Shown one piece after another: positions 35,670 to 43,485 of a stretch of DNA of 64,000 nucleotides; within the stretch, counting starts at the first letter, position 1; each line of letters opens with the position of its first letter. The notes beneath the pieces were generated by a model that saw nothing but the letters and a program-made list of their open reading frames with translations, was not told where the DNA came from and made no database searches. Source of the DNA: Mangrovibacterium marinum (GTDB lineage: Bacteria; Bacteroidota; Bacteroidia; Bacteroidales; Prolixibacteraceae); assembly GCF_003046625.1 (NCBI RefSeq), contig NZ_QAAD01000002.1, forward strand, positions 124,001-188,000, written 5' to 3'. The position numbers and the translations under genes are program-made.

Positions 35670-36004
35670 GAAAGTCCCTTTTTCGACACTTAAGCGAGCG
35701 TTCCGTCAATTCTAATTTGTATAAAATAGGATCTTTTGTCCTACCGGACGGGTTTTCATTTTTGTAGTGACACAAAAACGAAACAAAAAGGTCATGGCTG
35801 ATTTTTATCTTCAACCTTCATCTGCCGAAAAGCTAAGTTCATCCGGGTGATCTCCGTCTCACGACGGAGCTTCCCGGATTCTCTAAGCTTTCCGTTTGAT
35901 GGAGGTCTCGATAAAAACAGGCCAACCGACTCCCAACTTATTGGCATTGATCGAAACGCCTTCTTATTCGTTGATGCGTTCTTTGCAATCTACCTGCTGC
36001 TTCG
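35670..36004 (+). repeat. Composite interspersed repeat, copy 2
   Basis: Begins GAAAGTCCCTTTTTCGAC, then CTTAAGCGAGCGTTC, TCTAATTTGTATAAAAT, the core GTCCTACCGGACGGG (35738-35752) and the ATGGCTGATTTTTATCT block (from 35794). The first 85 bases match the minus-strand copy at 63170-63255 nearly base for base. In the ATGGCTG block a nested hairpin sits where copy 1 has a different one: TCCGGG (35842-35847), CTCCGTC/GACGGAG (35852-35869), CCCGGA (35873-35878). The frame contains an early stop, so the block is not a gene here. Confidence 0.82.
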
Positions 36005-36180
36005 GGGTTCCCCCGCTCTGCGCGCAGAGAGGGGACAGAATTGAATCGATCCGTTCGGATTGATTTAATTCAGGGGAGAGTAAAATGGGCGTTTGTGTTT
36101 GTTGTAAACATCAATTCGGGTGATGCGATTTTTAAACCGCATCGGGGATGTATTGAATCGCGGTTCAGCTTCAACCTAGG
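36005..36180 (+). repeat. Interspersed repeat modules with CTCTGC hairpin and GATGCG arms
   Basis: Contains CCCCGCTCTGCGCGCAGAG (hairpin) followed by GGGGACAGAATTGAATC, then CAGGGGAGAGT, then GATGCG (36122-36127) paired with CGCATC (36138-36143). The same modules occur in copy 1 at 3820-3955 but in the opposite order, and copy 1 carries an extra palindrome between the GATGCG arms. Confidence 0.75.
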
Positions 36181-36224
36181 AGCAAAGACTCATCCTGTCG
36201 CCAACTTTTGTTGTTAGGCTTGCC

Positions 36225-36745
36225 CCGGCCCGAGCTGTTTTTCACTCCTACTTTTGCGCAATTCGGATCTTTTGTCCTACCGGACGGTTTTTTACTCTTT
36301 CAGCAATGGCTTTAGCCATTCAATACCGATTAGCTTCAAAAGTGTCGCATCGTATCACTTCGTTCCAATGCTCCTTTTTTCAGTCTATCGGCATTATACC
36401 GTCCTATTTCAAAGTATAAATTAGCCTGTAAAAGGGTATAATTTGGGTAGCACAAACGATAACACGAAGATTGTCCCGTCCCATACGGGACGGAATTTCT
36501 CCCCGTCTTCGTTAAGCTACCCAACTAGCATCCCTCCGGGATTGAAGGAAGCTTTTCGTTTGATTCCTGCCTCTTAAGAAACATCACTCTGTTTCTTTTC
36601 TTTATAGCATTTTCGAGTGTGAACACTCGATAAAACCAGGCCAACCGACTCCCGACTTTTTGGCAATGATCGAACGTCATTCTTGCTGGTTAATGCTTTT
36701 GGGAATGACACCCCGACAACTTGTGAAAACAACGACAACAAGACA
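36225..36745 (+). repeat. Composite interspersed repeat, copy 3 (long form)
   Basis: In order: CTCCTACTTTTGCGC, the core GTCCTACCGGACGG (36274-36287), the palindrome AATGGCTTTAGCCATT (36305-36320), a long arm pair GGGTAGC (36445-36451) / GCTACCC (36516-36522) enclosing CCGTCCC-ATAC-GGGACGG (36476-36493), CCTCCGGGATTG, a hairpin CGAGTGT/ACACTCG (36614-36629), AGGCCAACCGACTCCC, and CCCGACAACTTGTGAAAAC (from 36713). It has the same order as the minus-strand copy at 62865-63250. The remainder of 35513-36796 holds no gene that I can support. Confidence 0.8.
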
Positions 36746-36796
36746 ACAGCACAACGAAATCTCCGAAGGCTTTCAGCGTTTCTGAACCAACTTCGC

Positions 36797-38758
36797 TTAT
36801 TTCGTCGTCAGTTCAACCAACACAAACGACTGAGCTTTGAGTTCCAGGTTCAGGCTGCTTCCTTTTATGCTGGCAGTACTTTTTTGCGGAACAACAACAT
36901 CGGGCTTTGGCAAGCTGTTGTATGCCATTAAATCCGGCTGATAAAGCGTTGTCACAGTCACTTCTTTCGATGCCGTTTTCGCACCTTTCAGCGCAATGGA
37001 CACGGCTCTGCTTTGAGCTGAAGAGTTCACCAGTTTCAGATACACTTTTTTTGCAGCCTGGTCGGCCGATGCGCTGGCATACAAGCTATCCTGACCGGCC
37101 AACACGTCGCCACCCGACACAACCGGCACCACATAATCGCCGCGGTGAGTTGAATACATCTGCTGCACGTAATAGTTGGGCGTTTTCACCGACTTCAGAT
37201 TGTCGAACCAAATCAGGTCGGGACGCCACTGCCAGGCATCAACATGGGCCAGCAAAGGCGCATACGAGGCCATCTGCACCACATCGGCATTGCGCTCCAG
37301 ACCGGTCATAAAAGCCGCTTCCGACAAAGCTGCCAACCAGTTATTGTTCGAACTGGGATCCTGGTTTTCCACGCGGGTATGACTGGCATATTCTCCGGCA
37401 AACACCTTCAATCCGCCACGCTCGTAGTTGTCGTAGCGTTTGGCATTGTTGAAAAACCAGTTCGGGTCTTTGTAGTAATGCTCGTCAACTAAATTGGCGG
37501 TACGGCTCTTGAGTTCTTTCCACAGATACTCGAACTGATCGCCATCGGATGAGGGGCCCGAACCGGAGACGAGCTCTATTTCCGGATATTTTTCATGCAC
37601 CTTTTCAGCAATAATATCGTAACGCTCCAGGTATTGTTCTCCCCATTGCTCGTTACCAATGCCCAGGTATTTCAGGTTGAAAGGCTCCGGATGTCCCATT
37701 TCGGCGCGCAGCTTTCCCCAGGTGCTTGTTGCATCGCCATTGGCAAACTCAATTAAATCCAGGGCATCCGAGATGTAGGGTTCCATTTCGTTCAGCGGAG
37801 CCAACTCGCCGGTGTTATACTGGCAGGCCATGCCACAATTCAGAATCGGAAGGGCTTCGGCTCCCAGATCTTCAGCCAACTGGAAATACTCATAAAATCC
37901 GAGCCCGAAGCTTTGGTAATAATCCGGCGTAAAACGATGTCTGAACTCCGTGTTCCACCGGTTGATCAGGGTTTCGCGGTCTTCGGTGTTACCCACTGTT
38001 TTTTTCCACTGGTAGCGTAAATCCAGGTGATGTCCTTCCACGATGCAACCACCTGGAAAGCGCACAAAGCCCGGCTTCAACGCAGCCAGTTTTTCGGCTA
38101 AGTCCAAACGCATACCATTGGGTCGATTTTTAAATGTTTTAACAGGAAATAAGGAAATAAATTTGAAATCAACGCTTCCGTTTTCAACAACAGAGATTTT
38201 CAAACTCCCTTTCGCGGCAGTTGCCTGTGCCTTCAGGATTAGTTCTTTTTTGCCCCAATCGTTGCTGTCGATCGTGACAACCGATTCGGCAACGGGCTTT
38301 TTATCATCACCTAAAAGTTCAACTTTAAGTTCTTGCTCATTCCCTTCAGGAACACGCGCATTCACCGTCAAGCGGTATTCTTCTCCTTCGCTGAAGCCCA
38401 TTCCCCGAAAGCCTTCATTTTGAAGGAAGTTCTTTTGCGACGATTTCAGGGGCAACAAGCGCACAAAACGGCTGGCTGTTGATGCGCCGGTTTCGTTAAT
38501 AATCCGAAGTGAATCTTTGCGGTAGCTTTTCCAGCCCATCAAGGGATCGTCGAAAGCAAACGAGCGGTTCTTCACCAGCTCGGCGTACAGCCCACCATCG
38601 GCCGCAAAGTTGATGTCTTCGAAGAAAATTCCCCACATCGTAGGCTGAATTTTCGGGCCGGGTTTATTCAATTGAAGTTCAATTTTTGTCTGCGCCTGCA
38701 CTGCCGACAGCCATAAAACCGCCACCAGCAGCCCACTGACTTTCCAAACTTTAAACAT
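36797..38758 (-). CDS. GH51 alpha-L-arabinofuranosidase, secreted (653 aa)
   Basis: Retaining exo-enzyme releasing alpha-L-arabinofuranose from arabinan or arabinoxylan fragments. A signal peptide ends near VQAQ (about 23). A carbohydrate-binding-like beta-sandwich (about 84-205) is inserted after the first strand motif MWGIFFEDINFAADGGLYAE; the barrel contains FVRFPGGCIVEG (about 231-242), acid/base Glu370 in YLGIGNEQWGEQ and nucleophile Glu456 in VFAGEYASHT. The C-terminal beta-domain ends LELKAQSFVLVEL. It is a lone gene flanked by repeat blocks, not part of a visible SusCD locus. The nearest related activity in the window is the GH43 gene at 60.6-62.2 kb. Confidence 0.93.
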   Translation of the reverse strand: MFKVWKVSGLLVAVLWLSAVQAQTKIELQLNKPGPKIQPTMWGIFFEDINFAADGGLYAELVKNRSFAFDDPLMGWKSYRKDSLRIINETGASTASRFVRLLPLKSSQKNFLQNEGFRGMGFSEGEEYRLTVNARVPEGNEQELKVELLGDDKKPVAESVVTIDSNDWGKKELILKAQATAAKGSLKISVVENGSVDFKFISLFPVKTFKNRPNGMRLDLAEKLAALKPGFVRFPGGCIVEGHHLDLRYQWKKTVGNTEDRETLINRWNTEFRHRFTPDYYQSFGLGFYEYFQLAEDLGAEALPILNCGMACQYNTGELAPLNEMEPYISDALDLIEFANGDATSTWGKLRAEMGHPEPFNLKYLGIGNEQWGEQYLERYDIIAEKVHEKYPEIELVSGSGPSSDGDQFEYLWKELKSRTANLVDEHYYKDPNWFFNNAKRYDNYERGGLKVFAGEYASHTRVENQDPSSNNNWLAALSEAAFMTGLERNADVVQMASYAPLLAHVDAWQWRPDLIWFDNLKSVKTPNYYVQQMYSTHRGDYVVPVVSGGDVLAGQDSLYASASADQAAKKVYLKLVNSSAQSRAVSIALKGAKTASKEVTVTTLYQPDLMAYNSLPKPDVVVPQKSTASIKGSSLNLELKAQSFVLVELTTK

Positions 38759-38960
38759 GATTCGATTAGTTTTTTTTAATGTTAGTACGTGAAATAATTG
38801 TTCCGATTTCTTTTAAAATCGACTACAATATACGAAATAAGGGTAATATATACTTTTATCGTCTCACCATTGCTTTGCGGCGTCGTAGCCCTGTTTTGTC
38901 AATCGACATATTCAACAGTAAATAGTCCGCTTGTTTCGTTAAAACCGCGTCCCGGAGCTT

Positions 38961-39023
38961 TCAGAGCCTGTCTTTTCACTTCTACTTTTGATCAAAGCGT
39001 GTATTTTGTCCTACCGGGCGGGG
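38961..39023 (+). repeat. Interspersed repeat fragment with core block only
   Basis: TCAGAGCCTG, TTCTACTTTTGATC and GTCCTACCGGGCGGGG (39008-39023) match the equivalent part of copies 1 and 3; downstream modules are absent. It lies in the 362-base gap (38759-39120) between the divergent GH51 and YtxH-like genes, which otherwise shows only AT-rich sequence. Confidence 0.7.
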
Positions 39024-39120
39024 TTAATCGTCAGAAAATTACGCTAAAGCGTTATCAAAAGGCCTCCGGTTACGTATAAAAGATTTGTAAGTCTAATTTT
39101 TCACATTAAATACAACCAAT

Positions 39121-39417
39121 ATGCACAAAGCGATCTATCTCTTAACCGGACTTGCAGCAGGAGCTGCAACCGGTGCCGTTAGCGGAATTCTTTACGCCCC
39201 GAATAAAGGAAGCCGCACCCGCAAAAAACTGATGCGGAAAACCCAAAAAATGACCCATGAAATTTCAGATTCAGTTCATCACAAACTGGATGAAATTGAA
39301 AGCCAGGTAAAAAACCTGAAGCACAAAGTTGAGAAGGAAATTAAGGACACTACGGATCATCTGAAAAGAGCTGTCCGTCATACCAACAATGTTGGAAAAA
39401 AAGTGGCCGCTCACTAA
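39121..39417 (+). CDS. YtxH-domain protein (98 aa)
   Basis: Small protein with an N-terminal glycine/alanine-rich hydrophobic segment (about 4-25, LLTGLAAGAATGAVSGILYA) followed by the YtxH family line APNKGSRTRKKL and a charged amphipathic helix (about 45-90) likely to form a coiled coil. YtxH proteins are membrane-associated general-stress proteins of unknown mechanism. It is monocistronic. Its start is clear, with ATG preceded by an AT-rich leader. Confidence in the gene is high; function is little known for the family. Confidence 0.87.
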   Translation: MHKAIYLLTGLAAGAATGAVSGILYAPNKGSRTRKKLMRKTQKMTHEISDSVHHKLDEIESQVKNLKHKVEKEIKDTTDHLKRAVRHTNNVGKKVAAH

Positions 39418-39609
39418 TTTCATTGTAAGAGACTGACTTATGCAAACACAACCAAACTGAATCCCTTGGACGCAGCAAGCTCCGGGGGATTTCTATTTCA
39501 ACATCATCATCTCTCCTTCGGCGTTTTATGCCTTTCTACTGGCGCAAACAACGACACACGGCCCCATTTGAACTTCATGCACAATCACATTCCTGCCCAT
39601 TATTAGTAC

Positions 39610-39938
39610 GCTCACCGGCCGTTCGGAAGACCATCATTAAATGATAACGGGCCCACCAGCCATTGGGGAAGACCGTCATTAAATGATAATGAGCCCACCA
39701 GCCATTGGGGAAGACCGTCATTAAATGATAATGAGCCCACCAGCCGCTGGGGAAGCCGTCATTAAATGATAATGAGCCCACCAGCCGTTGGGGAAGCCGT
39801 CATTAAATGATAACGAGCTCACCAGCCGTTGGGGAAGCCGTCATTAAATGATAATGAGCCCACCGGCCACTGGGGAAGCCGTCATTAAATGATAACGAGC
39901 TCACCAGCCGTTGGGGAAGCCGTCATTAAATGATAACG
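39610..39938. repeat. 41/42-bp tandem repeat (minisatellite), eight units
   Basis: Eight copies of a unit of the form GAGCCCACCAGCCGTTGGGGAAG + (A)CCGTCATTAAATGATAA(T/C). The core TCATTAAATGATAA starts at 39634, 39676, 39718, 39759, 39800, 39841, 39882 and 39923, so the period is 42, 42, then 41 five times. The change comes from loss of one A in GGGGAAGA. TCATT-A-AATGA inside each unit can form a small hairpin. No spacers occur, so it is not CRISPR. An apparent 68-codon minus-strand frame covers only the 42-bp units and is not called as a gene. Confidence 0.95.
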
Positions 39939-39942
39939 ACAA

Positions 39943-39968
39943 AGCCTGCCTTGCGAACAAGACAGGCT
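39943..39968 (-). terminator. Terminator-like hairpin after the 2-oxoacid oxidoreductase operon
   Basis: AGCCTG-c-CTTG (39943-39953) pairs with CAAG-a-CAGGCT (39958-39968) around the tetraloop cgaa. On the minus strand it lies 30 bases after the gamma-subunit stop and is followed by a short T run (TTTGTCG). Confidence 0.6.
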
Positions 39969-39997
39969 CATATAAATATCGGTGATCAACGAATAAA

Positions 39998-40555
39998 TCA
40001 GATGATATGAACTTCCTCCATCTGCTGCTGTCCGGCTTCAATCGCCTGCAGGTTCATCGGAATGAGTTTATGGTGCCGTTCCGGCAAGGATTTTTCCAGC
40101 CCTTTGCGAATGCTTTCCAGAGCCACAATCGGTTTGGCCTTTAAAAAGGCTCCAAGCACCACCATATTGAAGGTTTTCACATTCCCCATATCGGCAGCGA
40201 TTTTCGTTCCTTCAATCTTATAAATATTGATGTCGGTGCGTGTTGGCGGGTGCACAATGCCATTGGGGTCGTACAGGAGGGTTCCTCCCGGCTTCACCTC
40301 AGCCTCAAACTTATCGAGCGATTGCTGATTGAGGATGATCGCCGTATCGAACTCGTGCAGAATAGGCGAACTGATCCGGTTATCGCTCAGGATCACCGTC
40401 ACATTGGCTGTTCCGCCACGCATCTCGGGTCCGTACGAGGGAAACCAGGTTACCTCCTGCCCTTGCATGACGCCCGAGTAAGCCAGGATTTTGCCCATCG
40501 ACAACACGCCCTGACCGCCAAAACCAGCTATAATAATTTCTTCTGTCATGTTCAT
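39998..40555 (-). CDS. 2-oxoacid:ferredoxin oxidoreductase, gamma subunit (185 aa)
   Basis: Smallest catalytic-complex subunit of a pyruvate/2-oxoacid ferredoxin oxidoreductase, believed to take part in coenzyme A handling. Family lines are visible: EIIIAGFGGQGVLSMGKILAYSG, the loop SYGPEMRGGTANVTVILSD and FDTAIILNQQSLDKF. Length matches stand-alone gamma subunits. Its ATG overlaps the stop codon of the beta gene (TAATG), indicating coupled translation. Last gene of the set ferredoxin-alpha-beta-gamma. The 2-oxoacid used (branched-chain, 2-oxoglutarate or aryl pyruvate) cannot be told from sequence alone. Confidence 0.92.
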   Translation of the reverse strand: MNMTEEIIIAGFGGQGVLSMGKILAYSGVMQGQEVTWFPSYGPEMRGGTANVTVILSDNRISSPILHEFDTAIILNQQSLDKFEAEVKPGGTLLYDPNGIVHPPTRTDINIYKIEGTKIAADMGNVKTFNMVVLGAFLKAKPIVALESIRKGLEKSLPERHHKLIPMNLQAIEAGQQQMEEVHII

Positions 40556-41361
40556 TAATTTTTTAGGTTTTGCTGCATAAAGTCTCCGGCTTCCGCCTTT
40601 TGGCCATCCTTAATATCTCCAATCGGATAGAAGGGGAACATATTTTCTTCCATCCATTTGTTGGCCTCAACGGGCGACAAGCGCCAGCCCGAGCTGCACG
40701 TGGAGACCACCTCGACAAAGGAAGTTCCTTTTTTGGCCATGGCATTTTCGAAGGATTTTCTCAAAGCTTTGCGGCACTTACGCACCGCTGCGGGAGTATG
40801 TACCGATTGCCGGCTTACATAAGCCGCTCCGGGCAGCTGACCAATTAGCTCGGTAATTTTCAGCGGGTAGCCATTTCGTTCCAGGTCGCGCCCACAAGGC
40901 GTGGTTGCTGTGACCTGCCCCAGGAGCGTAGTTGGTGCCATCTGTCCGCCGGTCATTCCGTAAATGGCATTATTGATGAACACGACAACAATATTCTCGC
41001 CCCGGTTGGCGGCGTGCATAATCTCGGCAGTACCGATAGAGGCCAGGTCGCCATCGCCCTGGTAGGTAAAAACCACTTTGTCCGGATCGACCCGGGCGAT
41101 TCCTGTTGCCACCGCGGGCGCCCGACCATGAGCAGCCTCCTGCCAGTCGATCTCGATATAGTTATAGGCAAACACGGCGCAGCCCACCGGCGACACCCCA
41201 ATGGTCTTTTCCTGGATCCCCAGCTCTTCGATTACCTCGGCCAGCAATTTGTGCACAACGCCATGGCTGCATCCCGGGCAATAGTGGGTAATTTTGTCGG
41301 ACAACAAGCTGGGTTTCGAATACACCAGATTTTCTTCTTTGATAATATCTTTTACATCCAT
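40555..41361 (-). CDS. 2-oxoacid:ferredoxin oxidoreductase, beta (thiamine diphosphate) subunit (268 aa)
   Basis: Binds thiamine diphosphate and Mg2+ for oxidative decarboxylation of a 2-oxoacid to an acyl-CoA. The ThDP motif runs from GDGDLASIGTAEIMHAANRG to NNAIYGMTGGQMAPTT, and the N-terminal CPGCSHG segment is typical of OFOR beta chains. No [4Fe-4S] cluster-binding set is complete here, so electrons pass via the separate ferredoxin subunit encoded first in the operon. It lies 3 bases after the alpha gene. Members of this subgroup are often named VorA, KorB or a 2-oxoglutarate enzyme; I leave substrate open. Confidence 0.92.
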   Translation of the reverse strand: MDVKDIIKEENLVYSKPSLLSDKITHYCPGCSHGVVHKLLAEVIEELGIQEKTIGVSPVGCAVFAYNYIEIDWQEAAHGRAPAVATGIARVDPDKVVFTYQGDGDLASIGTAEIMHAANRGENIVVVFINNAIYGMTGGQMAPTTLLGQVTATTPCGRDLERNGYPLKITELIGQLPGAAYVSRQSVHTPAAVRKCRKALRKSFENAMAKKGTSFVEVVSTCSSGWRLSPVEANKWMEENMFPFYPIGDIKDGQKAEAGDFMQQNLKN

Positions 41362-41364
41362 TGC

Positions 41365-42462
41365 TTAGCCTCCAATCAGTTTTTGTTCCAAAGCCTCAAC
41401 CACCTCTCCGGGGGTTGGAATAATTCCGCCCAAGCGGCCAAAATAGTGCACCGGATTACGTTCGCCGGCACAGTTAACGGCCAAACGCACATCTTCAATC
41501 ATCTGTCCGGCGTTCATTTCAACGGTCATAAATCCTTTTACCTGCTTGGCCAGGCGGGCAATAGGCTCGCTTGGAAAGGGAAACAGGGTAATGGGACGTA
41601 ACAAGCCTACTTTTATGCCCTTAGCACGAGCCAGCTCGACCGATTTTTGACAGATACGGGCTGATGAACCAAAAGCCACCAACACATAGTCGGCATCCTC
41701 GCAGCGAATAGCTTCGAAGCTCACTTCGTCCTGCTGCATCTTCCGGTACTTCTCCTGAAAACGCAGGTTATTCTGCTCCATCAGAGCCGAGTCGAGCTCG
41801 AGGGAAGTGATTACATTTTTGGCCCTTGATTTTTTCTTTCCGGTTGTCGCCCACGAACCGTATTGCGCATCAACCTGCTCCGTTGTTTGGCGGGCTACAA
41901 ATTCGCCCAGCTCCACCTTTTCCATCATTTGCCCAATGGCGCCGTCGGCCAGGATCATCGCCGGATTGCGGTATTTAAAAGCCAGCTCGAAAGCAAGTCC
42001 AACAAAATCGTGCATCTCCTGTACCGAGGCAGGTGCCAGTACAATCAGCCGGTAGTCGCCATGGCCACCTCCTTTGGTGGACTGAAAATAGTCGGCCTGC
42101 GAGGGTTGAATAGTTCCCAACCCGGGCCCACCCCGTTGAACATTAACAATGACGCAGGGAAGCTCGGCCCCGGCGATATACGAAATCCCCTCGGCCATCA
42201 GGCTAATACCCGGGCTGGAGGAGGAAGTCATCACTTTTTTCCCCGCACCGGCAGCTCCGTAAACCATGTTGATGGAGGCCACTTCGCTCTCGGCCTGCAA
42301 CACAACCATGCCGGTTTGGTTCCACGGTTCGCGCGCCATCAGGGTTTCCATCACTTCCGACTGAGGGGTAATCGGGTAACCAAAGTAGGCATCGCAACCA
42401 CAACGAATGGCGGCTTCGGCAATGACTTCGTTCCCTTTCATTAATCTTAATTCTCCCATCAC
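41365..42462 (-). CDS. 2-oxoacid:ferredoxin oxidoreductase, alpha subunit (365 aa)
   Basis: Alpha chain providing the pyrimidine-binding (domain I) and transketolase-C-like (domain II) parts. Typical lines: RLMKGNEVIAEAAIRCGCD, YFGYPITPQSEVMETL, VVLQAESEVASINMVYGA, GGPGLGTIQPSQADYFQSTKG cut short here for length, and LRPITLFPFPSEPI in domain II. Length fits the VorB/KorA group, which lacks the fused gamma and delta parts of single-chain PFOR. It follows the ferredoxin gene by 14 bases. The start could be the first Met or the second (MGELRLMKG). Confidence 0.93.
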   Translation of the reverse strand: MMGELRLMKGNEVIAEAAIRCGCDAYFGYPITPQSEVMETLMAREPWNQTGMVVLQAESEVASINMVYGAAGAGKKVMTSSSSPGISLMAEGISYIAGAELPCVIVNVQRGGPGLGTIQPSQADYFQSTKGGGHGDYRLIVLAPASVQEMHDFVGLAFELAFKYRNPAMILADGAIGQMMEKVELGEFVARQTTEQVDAQYGSWATTGKKKSRAKNVITSLELDSALMEQNNLRFQEKYRKMQQDEVSFEAIRCEDADYVLVAFGSSARICQKSVELARAKGIKVGLLRPITLFPFPSEPIARLAKQVKGFMTVEMNAGQMIEDVRLAVNCAGERNPVHYFGRLGGIIPTPGEVVEALEQKLIGG

Positions 42463-42476
42463 TCTTCAATTTTAAA

Positions 42477-42713
42477 TTAAACAGTTTTTTCCGATTTCAC
42501 ACGGTACACCGTGATACAGGTATCGGGACAAACCACTGCACAGTTGGAACAACCGATACAGTTTTCGGCATGTTCCATAAATGAATAATGATACCCCCGA
42601 CTGTTTACCTGTTTATTTTGCGCCAATACCTGGTGAGGACATGCCACCACACAAAGGCCGCAACCTTTGCATGCTTCAATATCGACCACCACAGCGCCTC
42701 TAACTTTTGCCAT
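42477..42713 (-). CDS. 2[4Fe-4S] ferredoxin, delta subunit of 2-oxoacid oxidoreductase (78 aa)
   Basis: Electron-transfer subunit with two cluster motifs, [15 protein letters not shown] and [15 protein letters not shown], each of the CxxCxxCxxxCP kind. Its size and position directly ahead of alpha, beta and gamma genes identify it as the delta subunit rather than a free ferredoxin. Near 195 bases separate it from the Crp-like gene upstream, enough for a separate promoter. Confidence 0.93.
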   Translation of the reverse strand: MAKVRGAVVVDIEACKGCGLCVVACPHQVLAQNKQVNSRGYHYSFMEHAENCIGCSNCAVVCPDTCITVYRVKSEKTV

Positions 42714-42908
42714 AATCCCCGTTTTTTATTCGATCAATAATCTTTGCGACACTTAAAGTTTTCAATAATTTTTGAGATAAAAAATGACAAAATGTCAACC
42801 TGTCGAACAACATGAAAAGTCGTGCATGACGAATCATTTTTGTTCATCTTCAAACAAAATAACCTTAAACAAACGGGACGTACCGCAACAATTGTTGCAA
42901 AAGGGAAA

Positions 42909-43469
42909 TCAGATTTTATTGAGAATGCGGGTAAAGATATTCCGATGGATACCCAGATAAGATGCGACGTGTTGACGTTGCACACGGCTAACAATTTCGC
43001 TGTGTTCCTTGACAAACATTTTAACACGTTGCGAGGCCGAAAGCGACTGGAGCGAATGTACACGACGCAGCGCCTGCACATAACTTTCTTCGGCCATAAT
43101 GCGGGCCAGCCGCTGAAGATCGGGGCTTTGTTCCAGCAGATCTTCGTATTCGTTACGATCGATATAGATTAGTTCGGAGTCTTCGTAAGCGCGAATAATT
43201 TCATTGGACTCGCGCCCGGTCATAAACGTTTCGTGGCTTGAGATAATCCCGTTATCGGGGCAATAAAAGAAGCGGGATATCCATTCCTGGCCCGACTCGG
43301 AGGTATAGGAGGCATACATCAATCCATCTAGCAGCAGCCCCAGCTTTCGGTTAGGCTCGCCGTAATCCAGAAAAATCTCTCCTTTTTTGAGCTTTACCGG
43401 TTCGCGGGAGGCGAAGAACTCCCGGAGTTGATCGAATGTTTGCTTATATCCTGCTCCTATACCCGTCAT
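42909..43469 (-). CDS. Crp/Fnr-family transcriptional regulator without FNR cysteines (186 aa)
   Basis: Cyclic-nucleotide-binding-fold regulator. The N-terminal beta-roll is at about 15-115 (VKLKKGEIFLDYGEPNRKLGLLLDGLM), followed by the long helix and a C-terminal DNA-binding helix-turn-helix (VQRQHVASYLGIHRNIFTRIL, about 160-185). There is only one Cys, so it cannot bind an FNR-type [4Fe-4S] cluster, and the cAMP-contact motif RxS is not evident; the ligand is unknown. It lies between the aminotransferase (16 bases upstream) and the oxidoreductase operon (about 195 bases downstream), suggesting it regulates one or both. Confidence 0.9.
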   Translation of the reverse strand: MTGIGAGYKQTFDQLREFFASREPVKLKKGEIFLDYGEPNRKLGLLLDGLMYASYTSESGQEWISRFFYCPDNGIISSHETFMTGRESNEIIRAYEDSELIYIDRNEYEDLLEQSPDLQRLARIMAEESYVQALRRVHSLQSLSASQRVKMFVKEHSEIVSRVQRQHVASYLGIHRNIFTRILNKI

Positions 43470-43485
43470 CTGCGTCCTTTGATCA

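Noticed and set aside
39575-39781. 68-codon minus-strand frame with a repeated peptide (GWWAHYHLMTVFPN)
   Set aside because: It is a by-product of the 42-bp tandem repeat; the 41-bp units that follow break the frame and there is no start signal or domain.
39610-39938. Possible CRISPR array
   Set aside because: The whole 41/42-bp unit is conserved with no variable spacers, and there are no cas genes in the window.
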